Origin: Acinetobacter sp. | Lineage (GTDB): Bacteria; Pseudomonadota; Gammaproteobacteria; Pseudomonadales; Moraxellaceae | Length of the DNA: 14,708 nucleotides | Assembly (NCBI GenBank): GCA_030152675.1 | Contig: JASLIY010000271.1 | Coordinates: 1-14,708 of the forward strand | Direction of reading: 5' to 3' | Part shown: in pieces, positions 1-8,324 of the stretch | Numbering within the stretch: position 1 is the stretch's first letter | Layout of the letters: every line of letters starts with the position of its first letter | Program-made: the position numbers and the translations under genes | The notes under the pieces: generated by a model | What the model saw: the letters and a program-made list of their open reading frames with translations, nothing else | Told to the model about the DNA's origin: nothing | The model's database searches: none

Positions 1-46
1 GTCGCGCGACTGCGAGTGGCTCATCATCACTAACTAGGATATTCAT
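1..46 (-). CDS. algR: AlgR-like LytTR response regulator, N-terminal fragment
   Basis: The minus strand opens with ATG at 46 and reads MNILVSDDEPLAVAR before leaving the window. The pattern hydrophobic-hydrophobic-x-DDE is the start of a receiver (CheY-like) domain, in which the two acidic residues help bind Mg2+ near the phosphorylated Asp. A strong Shine-Dalgarno (GGGAGGG at 50-56) sits three bases upstream of the start. It follows a LytS/AlgZ-type kinase on the same strand, and such kinases are normally paired with LytTR-family regulators (AlgR, FimS/AlgR of Pseudomonas). The LytTR DNA-binding domain is outside the window, so that part of the call is inferred from the partner. Confidence 0.82.
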   Translation of the reverse strand, partial: MNILVSDDEPLAVAR

Positions 47-177
47 TTTCCCTCCCTGCCAAAGTTACAATAATTTTTTTAATAAATTAACTGGCGTGTT
101 ACAAGGCGCATTGACAATTGATATATAAAAGACAAACTCTAAAAAAATTTAACCGCTCTACTTTTACATAGCTTGTA

Positions 178-206
178 TATATAAACATGAGCACGACGCC
201 AATCAA
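178..206 (-). promoter_or_regulatory. Candidate sigma70 promoter for algR
   Basis: On the minus strand TTGATT (206-201) and TATATA (183-178) are separated by exactly 17 bases, a good match to sigma70 spacing. Transcription would start near 171, leaving an approximately 125-base leader before the algR start. This suggests that algR can be expressed independently of algZ. Seen by eye; transcription is untested. Confidence 0.5.
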
Positions 207-209
207 AAT

Positions 210-232
210 CTTAAAACAACAACTTAAACAAC
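210..232 (-). repeat. Tandem direct repeat upstream of the algR -35 box
   Basis: On the minus strand GTTGTTTAAG (232-223) is followed by GTTGTTTTAAG (220-210), so the units start 12 bases apart. The second ends three bases before the candidate -35 element. LytTR-family regulators commonly bind pairs of short direct repeats about one helical turn apart upstream of -35, so this could be an operator. The repeats also have simple T/G-rich composition, so chance is possible. Confidence 0.35.
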
Positions 233-258
233 ATCTTATATAGGTGGTTTATACTTAA

Positions 259-1329
259 TTAATAGCTGTATTGAATAAAGGTGACATACACTCCATTGCT
301 CATATAATGTCGAAATTTTGCATCAGACCCAAAATGAGCAATGAGACGCTGGCGAATCGTATCTAACGCAATGCCTTGTCCCTGACGAATTTTCATTTTA
401 TCTTGTAAACTTGGATTGGTAATGACTATTGTGACTTGGTCGCTGAACAATTCGACCAATACACTAATTTTTGTAATTTCACTGTGTCGTTCGACACCAT
501 GAAAAATACTATTTTCAAGTAAGGGCTGAAGCGTTAATAACGGAATATAGGCATGAGATAAATAGCCATTGTCCTGAATTTTCCATACCACTTGCAGTCT
601 TTGGCCCAAACGGATGTGTTCAATTGCCAAATAATGTTGGCAGAGTCGAATCTCCGCTTCGAGGCTAACTAAGGTCGGTTGCTGTAAACTAGCCCTAAAT
701 AATATTGAAAAATCAATAAGTAGCTGCTCAGCTTTTGCAGGGTCAATACTGATCAGACACACGACCGTATTCAGGCTATTAAATATAAAGTGTGGGTGAA
801 TCAGTTTTTGCATAGCTTCACGCCGCAAATGCTGTTCCGCAACACGCGCCTTTTGCCCCTGTTCACGCACATATAAATAGCGTAGACACAATCCCCCCAA
901 CAGCACACTATTGCTTAGATGCAGCGCTACGTTTTGCACTACCAAAGACCAACTCAATTGATAAAAAGAAAAATTTTGCCCCCAAAAACCCAACAAGTTG
1001 CAACTCATCGTCGCCAAGACCACCATGCCCTGTAAGACGAAAAACAACAGGAGATAAAACATCGGATCTGGCAACCTGGTGAGCTTCACACGCAGAAAGT
1101 CAATCACCGCCGCAAATGAAAAGACCAACCAATGCAGATATAAGGCGTTGCGAATAAATATGCTGAACTCTAGATTTGACCATCGTCCCACCTCCATTAA
1201 ACTCAGCAATACTGCCAAGATATTGCTCATGATCCATAGTTCGAATAGATATTGGCGACGACCATGTGTTGGTGAATCCGTGAGATTCGATAAAGAAGAT
1301 CTAAAATCTAAGCCAGAATCCTGTTGCAT
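259..1329 (-). CDS. algZ: AlgZ/FimS-like LytS-family sensor histidine kinase
   Basis: Membrane sensor kinase expected to phosphorylate the adjacent AlgR-like regulator. With the start at 1329 it has 356 residues. Four hydrophobic segments lie at roughly 30-45, 62-79, 89-107 and 128-150. A short linker leads to a His_kinase (PF06580-type) domain with the H-box HPHFIFNSLN at 178-187 (His180 the likely phosphoacceptor). The ATP-binding region has LQPLLENSIFHG at 267-278 (N-box) and GQGIALDTIRQRL at 317-329 (G-box). There is no periplasmic PAS or HAMP domain. An ATG at 1395 gives 378 residues and has a better Shine-Dalgarno (AGAGGA, 1404-1409), but it would overlap the divergent argH start by 10 bases and run through the argH promoter, so I prefer 1329. 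The input signal is unknown; Pseudomonas homologues act on type IV pili and alginate. Confidence 0.85.
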   Translation of the reverse strand: MQQDSGLDFRSSLSNLTDSPTHGRRQYLFELWIMSNILAVLLSLMEVGRWSNLEFSIFIRNALYLHWLVFSFAAVIDFLRVKLTRLPDPMFYLLLFFVLQGMVVLATMSCNLLGFWGQNFSFYQLSWSLVVQNVALHLSNSVLLGGLCLRYLYVREQGQKARVAEQHLRREAMQKLIHPHFIFNSLNTVVCLISIDPAKAEQLLIDFSILFRASLQQPTLVSLEAEIRLCQHYLAIEHIRLGQRLQVVWKIQDNGYLSHAYIPLLTLQPLLENSIFHGVERHSEITKISVLVELFSDQVTIVITNPSLQDKMKIRQGQGIALDTIRQRLIAHFGSDAKFRHYMSNGVYVTFIQYSY

Positions 1330-1353
1330 GATTTCAGCAATTGGCGTTGAATT

Positions 1354-1362
1354 TGTTATACT
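1354..1362 (+). promoter_or_regulatory. Candidate extended -10 promoter for argH
   Basis: TGTTATACT at 1354-1362 is an extended -10 (TGn followed by TATACT, 5 of 6 to consensus). No good -35 is seen 17 bases upstream, which extended -10 promoters tolerate. Transcription would begin near 1369, giving a leader of about 17 bases. It lies in the 56-base gap between the algZ (1329) and argH (1386) starts. Confidence 0.5.
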
Positions 1363-1385
1363 CTTTTTTATTTTCTCGAGCCGAT

Positions 1386-2813
1386 ATGACCACATTGCCT
1401 GATTCCTCTCATCCGCCAGCCCAAAGCCAAACCTCTGGTATGTGGGGCGGTCGTTTCACCGAAGCCACCGACGCTTTTGTCGCTGAATTTACCGCATCTG
1501 TTCAGTTTGACCAACGTTTTTATCGACAAGATATTGCTGGCTCAATTGCACATGCGACGATGTTGGCAAAAGTAGGCGTACTGAGTGCGCAAGAACATGA
1601 AGATATCGTACAAGGCTTGACGGCGATTCAAGCTGAAATCGAGGCGGGTCAATTCGAATGGCGTATCGATCTTGAAGATGTGCACATGAATATCGAGGCA
1701 CGTCTCACTCAGCGCATCGGGATTGCAGGGAAAAAATTACATACAGGTCGCAGCCGAAATGACCAAGTTGCAACGGATATTCGCCTCTATGTTCGCGATG
1801 AGATTGATCATATTTTGGCGATCTTAAAAAAACTGCAAACGGGTATCTTAGGCTTGGCTGCACAGCACACCCAAACCATTATGCCGGGCTTTACACACTT
1901 ACAAACCGCGCAGCCTGTGACCTTTGGCCACCATTTGATGGCATGGTTCGAGATGCTATTCCGCGATAGCGAACGCTTAATCGACTGCCGCAAACGTGTC
2001 AATCGTATGCCACTGGGTTCAGCTGCATTGGCCGGGACCACCTATCCAATTGACCGTGACTATACTGCACAGCTGCTCGGCTTTGATACCGCATCAGAGA
2101 ACTCGCTCGATGCAGTCTCTGATCGTGATTTTGCGATTGAGTTTAGTGCTGCTGCAGCGCTGATCATGATGCATTTGTCTCGTATGTCTGAAGAGCTGAT
2201 TCTATGGACGTCTTCACAGTTTAAATTCATCAACATCCCAGACCGCTTCTGCACAGGCTCATCCATCATGCCGCAGAAAAAGAACCCAGATGTGCCCGAG
2301 TTAGTGCGCGGAAAAACAGGCCGTGTTTATGGTGATTTGATTAGCCTCCTCACTTTGATGAAAGCTCAGCCTTTGGCTTACAACAAAGACAATCAAGAAG
2401 ACAAAGAACCACTTTTCGATGCGATTGATACACTCCGTGGATCACTGATGGCATTTGCAGATATGATTCCAGCCTTGGTGCCAAATATCGATATGATGCG
2501 TGAAGCAGCGCTCCGTGGTTTTTCAACTGCAACCGATCTCGCGGATTATTTGGTTAAAAAAGGCGTGGCTTTCCGTGATGCACATGAGATCGTCGGTAAA
2601 GCCGTGGCACTTGGTGTCGCAGAAAGTAAAGATTTATCAGAATTAACACTTGAGCAATTACAGCAGTTTTCTGCATTAATTAGCGATGATGTATTTGATC
2701 AAGCCTTGACACTTCAGGCCTCTGTAAATGCACGTAATCATCTCGGCGGTACTGCACCTCAACAAGTAAAACTTGCGATTGAGCGTGCACACACACGCCT
2801 TGAACAACTTTAA
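1386..2813 (+). CDS. argH: Argininosuccinate lyase
   Basis: Cytosolic enzyme that splits argininosuccinate into arginine and fumarate, the last step of arginine biosynthesis; homotetramer of the fumarase/aspartase superfamily. The protein has 475 residues, near the family norm. It shows MWGGRF close to the N-terminus, [27 protein letters not shown], and the superfamily signature [11 protein letters not shown] at residues 291-301, whose serine loop carries the catalytic Ser. The ATG at 1386 gives about 18 residues before WGGRF, a short extension compared with the E. coli enzyme; an in-frame ATG at 1341 lies upstream of the likely promoter and a further one at 1440 would remove the extension. 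The Shine-Dalgarno is weak. yggX follows after 30 bases, probably in the same transcript. Confidence 0.97.
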   Translation: MTTLPDSSHPPAQSQTSGMWGGRFTEATDAFVAEFTASVQFDQRFYRQDIAGSIAHATMLAKVGVLSAQEHEDIVQGLTAIQAEIEAGQFEWRIDLEDVHMNIEARLTQRIGIAGKKLHTGRSRNDQVATDIRLYVRDEIDHILAILKKLQTGILGLAAQHTQTIMPGFTHLQTAQPVTFGHHLMAWFEMLFRDSERLIDCRKRVNRMPLGSAALAGTTYPIDRDYTAQLLGFDTASENSLDAVSDRDFAIEFSAAAALIMMHLSRMSEELILWTSSQFKFINIPDRFCTGSSIMPQKKNPDVPELVRGKTGRVYGDLISLLTLMKAQPLAYNKDNQEDKEPLFDAIDTLRGSLMAFADMIPALVPNIDMMREAALRGFSTATDLADYLVKKGVAFRDAHEIVGKAVALGVAESKDLSELTLEQLQQFSALISDDVFDQALTLQASVNARNHLGGTAPQQVKLAIERAHTRLEQL

Positions 2814-2843
2814 ATTCATCATGCCATACTGAAGGAACTCGAT

Positions 2844-3116
2844 ATGTCTAGACAGGTCTTTTGTCGTAAGTATCAAAAAGAAATGGATGCTTTGGACTTC
2901 GCACCTTTCCCAGGTGCTCAGGGTGAGGCACTGTTCAACACGGTCTCAAAACAAGCTTGGCAAGAATGGCTACAACATCAAACTACGTTGATCAATGAAA
3001 AACGACTCAATGTTTTTGATCCAGAAGCTAAAAAGTTCCTTGAAGAGCAACGTGAAAAGTTCTTCAACAATGATAGTGATGTAGAAAAAGCAGAAGGTTG
3101 GACACCAGAAGCTTAA
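2844..3116 (+). CDS. yggX: Fe(II) trafficking / oxidative damage protection protein YggX
   Basis: Small cytosolic protein of 90 residues, the usual length for YggX. In enterobacteria it helps protect Fe-S clusters from superoxide and supports iron trafficking. The opening MSRQVFCRK with a single conserved Cys7, the central [20 protein letters not shown] and the C-terminal GWTPE are the family signature. The ATG at 2844 is preceded by AAGGAA (2832-2837). It lies 30 bases after argH and just before a strong terminator, so the two genes probably form an operon. YggX is often next to mutY in other gammaproteobacteria; the pairing with argH differs from that. Confidence 0.95.
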   Translation: MSRQVFCRKYQKEMDALDFAPFPGAQGEALFNTVSKQAWQEWLQHQTTLINEKRLNVFDPEAKKFLEEQREKFFNNDSDVEKAEGWTPEA

Positions 3117-3141
3117 TTCCATACCACTGATGTTGTTCTTT

Positions 3142-3173
3142 ACCCCCTGTTGATCCCTTCAGCAGGGGGTTTT
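3142..3173 (+). terminator. Intrinsic terminator after yggX
   Basis: ACCCCCTGTTGA (3142-3153) pairs with TCAGCAGGGGGT (3159-3170) over 12 positions with one G-U pair and a 5-base loop. The right arm runs into TTTT (3170-3173), with a second T run a few bases later. It begins 25 bases after the yggX stop and should end the argH-yggX transcript efficiently. Confidence 0.9.
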
Positions 3174-3369
3174 ATGTTTTAACTCGAATCAGACGTCTAC
3201 TGGTGTTACTTTATTTCTGGTCAGATGATGAATGACTGGATGCGGATGAGCAAAGGCTTAGGGCAAAAGCGTTAAACTCAAATACTGACTTGTTGTTTCA
3301 GAATACTGATTACATTAACAAAACTTACATTCTACTTACCTAATTTACAGACTACTCACAACAGGTGTA

Positions 3370-3398
3370 GTGAAAGTTACGTGCACAGCCATTATGAT
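3370..3398 (+). promoter_or_regulatory. Candidate promoter inside the yggX-phoU gap
   Basis: GTGAAA (3370-3375; 4 of 6 to TTGACA) and TATGAT (3393-3398; 5 of 6 to TATAAT) are spaced by 17 bases. No protein gene follows on this strand before the terminator at 3515-3548, so a non-coding transcript starting near 3405 is the natural reading. The match was picked by eye from an AT-rich region and is moderate. Confidence 0.38.
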
Positions 3399-3404
3399 TA
3401 ATTT

Positions 3405-3548
3405 CATCACAGATAAAGATTCAAATGTAAGCCATTACACCTTATTTGTTGATACCTCCTGATATGTAAGATGGCTTAATGACATATCAAATTGATTTCA
3501 TAGCTCAATTTCCTTCCTAGATTTCCCCCAAAATCTAGGATTTTTTTT
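3405..3548 (+). ncRNA. Candidate small RNA between yggX and phoU
   Basis: The 556-base stretch 3171-3726 has no convincing protein gene. It is isolated from argH-yggX by a strong terminator, yet ends on the plus strand in a second perfect terminator (3515-3548), which implies a transcript starting in between. A promoter-like pair at 3370-3398 predicts an RNA of about 144 nt. Within it, TGATATGT (3460-3467) is complementary to ACATATCA (3482-3489), TAAGCCAT (3428-3435) to ATGGCTTA (3471-3478) as an alternative fold, and ATCAAATTGAT (3486-3496) is self-complementary. A pyrimidine-rich TTTCCTTCC (3509-3517) before and partly in the terminator stem could pair with Shine-Dalgarno sequences. Short ORFs (3394-3462; 3479-3520) lack ribosome binding sites. 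I do not recognise the RNA as a named family. Confidence 0.42.
3515..3548 (+). terminator. Orphan intrinsic terminator
   Basis: TCCTAGATTT (3515-3524) and AAATCTAGGA (3531-3540) form a perfect 10-bp stem with a 6-base loop (CCCCCA), directly followed by eight T residues (3541-3548). It serves the plus strand and does not belong to any visible protein gene; the yggX terminator lies almost 350 bases upstream. It could be a back-up for argH-yggX or the end of a small RNA. Confidence 0.85.
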
Positions 3549-3604
3549 ATCGAAAATTTATCAAGCCACATTCAAGCCATACAGCACAAAGAAAAGTACA
3601 GGTC

Positions 3605-3637
3605 TACAAAAAGGGCGCATCAATCGATGCACCCTTT
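3605..3637 (-). terminator. Intrinsic terminator after phoU
   Basis: The arms 3610-3621 and 3626-3637 pair over 12 positions with a 4-base loop. The one mismatch on the plus strand (C3616/A3631) becomes a G-U pair in minus-strand RNA, and the minus strand continues into a short T run (TTTTTG), so the element fits phoU rather than plus-strand transcripts. It lies about 90 bases beyond the phoU stop. Weak bidirectional activity is possible, since the plus strand continues TTTGTTTTA. Confidence 0.75.
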
Positions 3638-3726
3638 GTTTTATCTACGCAAGAACTTGCGAGGAACTAAATACTGTAAATACTAAATATCAATAAATAT
3701 AGTGACGCCAAGCACGACCTTCTCAA

Positions 3727-4455
3727 TCACAAATGGCCTTGTTGCACTTTCTCTTCAATCTCTTCAACACTGGTATGTCGCACATCAAGACCCTTGGCCA
3801 TATAAATGACTTGTTCTGAGATATTACGCGCATGATCTCCGATACGCTCTAAAGAACGAAGCACCCACATCACATTGATGACTCTAGAAATATGACGAGG
3901 ATCTTCAATCATATATGTCATTAAGGTACGCGTTGCAGACTGGTATTCACGATCGATATCCGCATCTGCCAGCAAGACTTTTAAAGCTTGCTCTGCATCC
4001 ACACGCGCAAAAGCATCCAAAGCATCATGAATCATAACACGCACTTGGTTACCAATATGTCGTGTCTCCATATAACCACGCGGTGACTCACCTTCTTCAC
4101 ACAAGGTCTGTGCAATACGTGCGATTTTGGCCGCTTCATCACCAATTCGCTCTAAATCTGTATTGGCTTTGCTCATTGCGATCACCATACGCAGATCAAT
4201 CGCAGCAGGATGACGACGTGCCAGGATCAGGGTTAATGCCTCATCGATATCACGTTCGTATTGATTGACGACATTATCTTGAAACTGTACATCGATGGCC
4301 AAGTTTGCGTTGGTGTCTAATAAAGCATGAATCGCATTGGCAACCTGCTGTTCGACCAAACCGCCCATGGTCATAAATTTTGTATTCACATCCAACAGAT
4401 CCTCATTGAATTGTGAAGAGATGTGATGATTTAAAATGGGATTGTTCGGATTCAA
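3727..4455 (-). CDS. phoU: Phosphate signalling protein PhoU
   Basis: PhoU links the Pst phosphate transporter to the PhoR/PhoB two-component system and keeps the Pho regulon off when phosphate is plentiful. It is a cytosolic, metal-binding protein of two three-helix PhoU domains. With the chosen start it has 242 residues (E. coli 241), and both repeats carry the metal-site motif: ERIGDEAAKI at 102-111 and ERIGDHARNI at 203-212. No ATG is available near the N-terminus. TTG at 4455 has GGAG (4465-4468) nine bases upstream and gives MNPNNPILNHHIS, in line with the family; GTG at 4470 and TTG at 4494 are alternatives without a Shine-Dalgarno. pstSCAB is not adjacent, so phoU stands as a single-gene unit with its own promoter and terminator. 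Confidence 0.95.
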   Translation of the reverse strand: MNPNNPILNHHISSQFNEDLLDVNTKFMTMGGLVEQQVANAIHALLDTNANLAIDVQFQDNVVNQYERDIDEALTLILARRHPAAIDLRMVIAMSKANTDLERIGDEAAKIARIAQTLCEEGESPRGYMETRHIGNQVRVMIHDALDAFARVDAEQALKVLLADADIDREYQSATRTLMTYMIEDPRHISRVINVMWVLRSLERIGDHARNISEQVIYMAKGLDVRHTSVEEIEEKVQQGHL

Positions 4456-4514
4456 GGTTAGACGCTCCACAAGCAGCGATAAAATGTTAAACAACTACGC
4501 TAAAGAATCATTAA

Positions 4515-4544
4515 AGCATAGTGATTGTGAATTCTTTATGACAA
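4515..4544 (-). promoter_or_regulatory. Candidate phoU promoter with weak Pho-box-like repeat
   Basis: On the minus strand TTGTCA (4544-4539) and TATGCT (4520-4515) are spaced by 18 bases; transcription would start near 4508, about 53 bases before the TTG start. The -35 region reads TTGTCATAAAG then AATTCACAATC, two 11-base units sharing TTCA/TGTCA-type cores, which resembles a degenerate Pho box (ideal CTGTCAT, 4-base spacer, repeat). The second half is poor, so PhoB control is only a possibility. Confidence 0.45.
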
Positions 4545-4887
4545 TACGCCAGTATTTAACTCACGATGGTTTCTAGATGTATTCATATTGTTTTGTCAAC
4601 TTGGCAGCACCTGAACACAACAATGGTTTTATTTTACCCTAACTGAAGCATGATCGTGAATCATTTGCCCCTGAATCACGCCCCTATCCCCGAGATGGAT
4701 ACAGATTCAACCCTCATCTGAGAGGATCTACACTGACCATCCGCAAAACTCGCATGACACCTGAGTTAAATTGTTGTGCTGAATTACCGTTTTATCCCAT
4801 AACTCTACAATTCATTGCATTTAGTCTGGTCATTATCAGCAACAATCAGCGCTTAAGCATCTGACACACTTATCTATCACTTTTTGA
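4545..4887. other. Intergenic stretch between divergent phoU and lipoprotein gene
   Basis: No gene supported. It contains an imperfect tandem repeat sharing TGAATCA and GCCCC (4657-4671 and 4672-4684) and a 23-codon open frame starting with ATG at 4650 that has no ribosome binding site. I could not identify a convincing promoter for the downstream gene, although one should lie here; TTGCAT at 4815-4820 has no -10 at suitable spacing. Confidence 0.5.
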
Positions 4888-5982
4888 ATGCTGCAATTTA
4901 ACATGTACATGAAGCCAAAAAAGTTAATCCATCATCATTTCATTGCTCTGCTTTTCATGTTGATCATTCCAATCTTTGTTATTGCCTGCCAAAAATCTAG
5001 CCCAGAAGTCTATCCAGAAGCAGAACAAAAATCTGCTGAGCCTTATAAAGCACCGAACTTAACTGAAACCTGTCAGAACTTAGAACGAGAAATGCAGAAT
5101 ATTGATCACCAACGCAGTACCTTAGCATTGGAGCAGGTCAATCAGAATATACGACTCTGTTTAGCATTGGCTGATTTTAATCAACAAAAGAAGTTAATGC
5201 GTTTGGCCAATCAAATGTATCGCAATTTCTTGCATGTCGAGCGACCCCCCGAGCAGCAAACAGCATTTGAAAATTATGCACTCGAAAAATCCCAATATCC
5301 GACCATACAGCAGCAATATTTTGATCAGCTCAATCCACGTGATCAATATCTACTTCGACACCAAGGTCAAGCCTACATTGAACTGATTGATCTTGACCGA
5401 CATGAAATTTTTTATCGTCGTAGTCCACAGTATCTGGCCAAGGTTTTCGCACCTTATCTCCCGAGTGCAGAAAGCGTCTTTATCCTAGAGCTGGCAGATC
5501 AAAACCGGCTACCTGTCTTTCAAGATCATCACTTAAAACTCGCCCCACAAGATATCGTGCAACGTGCGCAATTTTGGCTCAAGTATCAAAAAGACTACCC
5601 TCAAAGTAGCTATCGTGCGGACGCCAATTATTTGGCCCAGTACTACATGACCCTGTTGTTTATCGGTAGCAAAAATGACCCTATCTCGACCCAATTCAAT
5701 GGGGCAGATGATATTCAAGATGCGGTGTATACCGAAATTGTGCAGCTTGCAGAACAAAAAGGCATACTCGCACTCAAGGCAAAAAGATTTTTAAACTTCA
5801 TCGAGATGAGTCCCGCGCAGCGCCAACACATCTTGGGCACGCCAGCCAATATCTCAAATCAGCAGCCTCACGAGGCTCAAAACTTGCTGATTCTTCAATT
5901 ACAGCGCCACTTAAACTTAGACAGTATCGATCCTGATCGTCCAGCAAAGCGCGACTGCTTCCGTGACGCAATCTGTGTTTAA
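4888..5982 (+). CDS. Putative outer/inner membrane lipoprotein of unknown function
   Basis: I do not recognise the family. The N-terminus has basic residues (KPKK, HHH), a hydrophobic run and the lipobox-like VIAC, with Cys34 (counting from 4888) as the probable lipidated residue, so export and lipidation are likely. After a Pro/Glu-rich linker the mature part (about 330 residues) is helical and rich in Gln, Leu and Tyr. FWLKYQKDYPQSSYRADA resembles a TPR-type repeat unit. Four further cysteines occur as pairs near the start (ETCQN, RLCLA) and at the extreme C-terminus (DCFRDAIC), so disulfides in the periplasm are plausible. ATG codons at 4888, 4903 and 4909 are all possible and none has a Shine-Dalgarno; 4909 gives the most standard signal peptide (Cys at 27). 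It stands alone between phoU and thiC. Function unknown. Confidence 0.75.
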   Translation: MLQFNMYMKPKKLIHHHFIALLFMLIIPIFVIACQKSSPEVYPEAEQKSAEPYKAPNLTETCQNLEREMQNIDHQRSTLALEQVNQNIRLCLALADFNQQKKLMRLANQMYRNFLHVERPPEQQTAFENYALEKSQYPTIQQQYFDQLNPRDQYLLRHQGQAYIELIDLDRHEIFYRRSPQYLAKVFAPYLPSAESVFILELADQNRLPVFQDHHLKLAPQDIVQRAQFWLKYQKDYPQSSYRADANYLAQYYMTLLFIGSKNDPISTQFNGADDIQDAVYTEIVQLAEQKGILALKAKRFLNFIEMSPAQRQHILGTPANISNQQPHEAQNLLILQLQRHLNLDSIDPDRPAKRDCFRDAICV

Positions 5983-6140
5983 TCACACAATATTCTACAT
6001 CCGATAATAGACACGCAAATCGTAAAACCGATCACAACATGTCTGCCAAACAGCTTTATTTTTATAAATAAAATCAATAAATTCCAAACACAGCATTCAA
6101 TTAAATTCCTGTGCAATAAGCACCCGCTGCTCAGCTTCTA

Positions 6141-6149
6141 TGTTAAGAT
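6141..6149 (+). promoter_or_regulatory. Candidate extended -10 promoter for thiC
   Basis: TGTTAAGAT (6141-6149) is an extended -10 (TGn plus TAAGAT). Transcription would start near 6156, immediately before the riboswitch aptamer at 6158, which supports the assignment. No -35 match is seen at 17 bases. Upstream, 5983-6140 has only AT-rich sequence, including an all-A/T hairpin (6055-6072) that is too weak to be a terminator. Confidence 0.5.
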
Positions 6150-6157
6150 CATGGCTC

Positions 6158-6275
6158 GCTTGACGGAGCGCGAGTAATACCTCGCTGAGATTGTCTCAGT
6201 TTTACGTGAATTCGTAGAACTTAAAAACAAGTACCGTTGAACCTGATCAGGTTAAGACCTGCGTAGGAATCAAGC
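6158..6275 (+). promoter_or_regulatory. Thiamine pyrophosphate (TPP) riboswitch, THI element
   Basis: The 118-base element has the conserved TPP aptamer parts in order: P1 left arm GCTTGA (6158-6163), ACGG then AGC (P2 and junction), P3 GCGAG/CTCGC, the invariant CTGAGA (6185-6190), a variable P3a hairpin, CCGT (P2 right arm), TTGAACCTGATCAGG, and GCGTAGGAA before the P1 right arm TCAAGC (6270-6275). The pyrimidine-sensing helix (P2-P3) and pyrophosphate-sensing helix (P4-P5) are both intact. It lies 100 bases upstream of thiC, the classical target, and should reduce ThiC production when TPP is abundant. Confidence 0.95.
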
Positions 6276-6278
6276 CAT

Positions 6279-6334
6279 CTAAAAAACCGAGCCAAATTCC
6301 CTCCTGATTCAGGATAAATCCGCCAGTTTTTTAG
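6279..6334 (+). promoter_or_regulatory. Likely expression platform of the thiC riboswitch
   Basis: Three bases after the aptamer, CTAAAAAAC (6279-6287) is perfectly complementary to GTTTTTTAG (6326-6334). The enclosed 38 bases contain TCCTGATTCAGGA (6302-6314), a small hairpin, and the anti-Shine-Dalgarno-like CCCTCCT (6299-6305). The six T residues of the right arm could also act as a U tract. Whether this controls termination or translation cannot be decided by eye; the thiC ribosome binding site (AAGGA, 6363-6367) lies 30 bases further on. Confidence 0.5.
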
Positions 6335-6344
6335 TCGTGCTTGA

Positions 6345-8246
<1,902 letters not shown>

Positions 8247-8262
8247 ATTCGCAAAAAAGGTA

Positions 8263-8290
8263 TTGTCTTCGTAAAATTCTCGGTTAGGAT
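8263..8290 (+). promoter_or_regulatory. Candidate nudF promoter
   Basis: TTGTCT (8263-8268) and TAGGAT (8285-8290) are spaced by 16 bases, each 4 of 6 to consensus. Transcription would start near 8297, giving a leader of under 30 bases. If real, nudF-cpdA can be expressed without thiC and therefore without the TPP riboswitch. Confidence 0.35.
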
Positions 8291-8314
8291 GGGATGAATA
8301 TACGTCGTCCCATC
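8288..8314 (+). other. Hairpin just before the nudF start
   Basis: GATGGGATGA (8288-8297) pairs with TCGTCCCATC (8305-8314) over 10 positions with one G-U pair and a 7-base loop. It ends 10 bases before the nudF ATG and is not followed by a T run, so it is not a typical intrinsic terminator. In a read-through transcript from thiC it would cover the place where a ribosome binding site would be. nudF has no visible Shine-Dalgarno. Confidence 0.6.
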
Positions 8315-8324
8315 ACTTTAGAAT

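Noticed and set aside
111..129. TTGACA with TATAAA nearby on the plus strand, considered as a promoter
   Set aside because: The spacing is about 7 bases, far too short, and no plus-strand gene follows before argH.
1808..2041. Long open frames on the opposite strand of argH, thiC and murD
   Set aside because: They are fully inside well supported genes, have no ribosome binding sites and resemble no known protein.
3225..3275. 16-codon open frame in the yggX-phoU gap
   Set aside because: No ribosome binding site, low complexity at its start (repeated Met codons) and no recognisable peptide.
3394..3462. 22-codon open frame starting at ATG 3394
   Set aside because: No Shine-Dalgarno, and the start overlaps the best -10 candidate of the region.
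3479..3520. 13-codon open frame ending in the orphan terminator stem; looked at as an attenuator leader peptide
   Set aside because: No run of a regulatory amino acid, no ribosome binding site and no biosynthetic gene downstream on that strand.
3561..3581. Short tandem repeat of TCAAGCCA(C/T)A
   Set aside because: Only two 11-base copies, with no relation to a gene or structure.
4650..4721. 23-codon open frame between phoU and the lipoprotein gene
   Set aside because: No ribosome binding site, and it overlaps an imperfect tandem repeat; no sign of coding.
6055..6072. TTTATTT/AAATAAA hairpin after the lipoprotein gene, considered as a terminator
   Set aside because: The stem is entirely A-T and no adequate T run follows.
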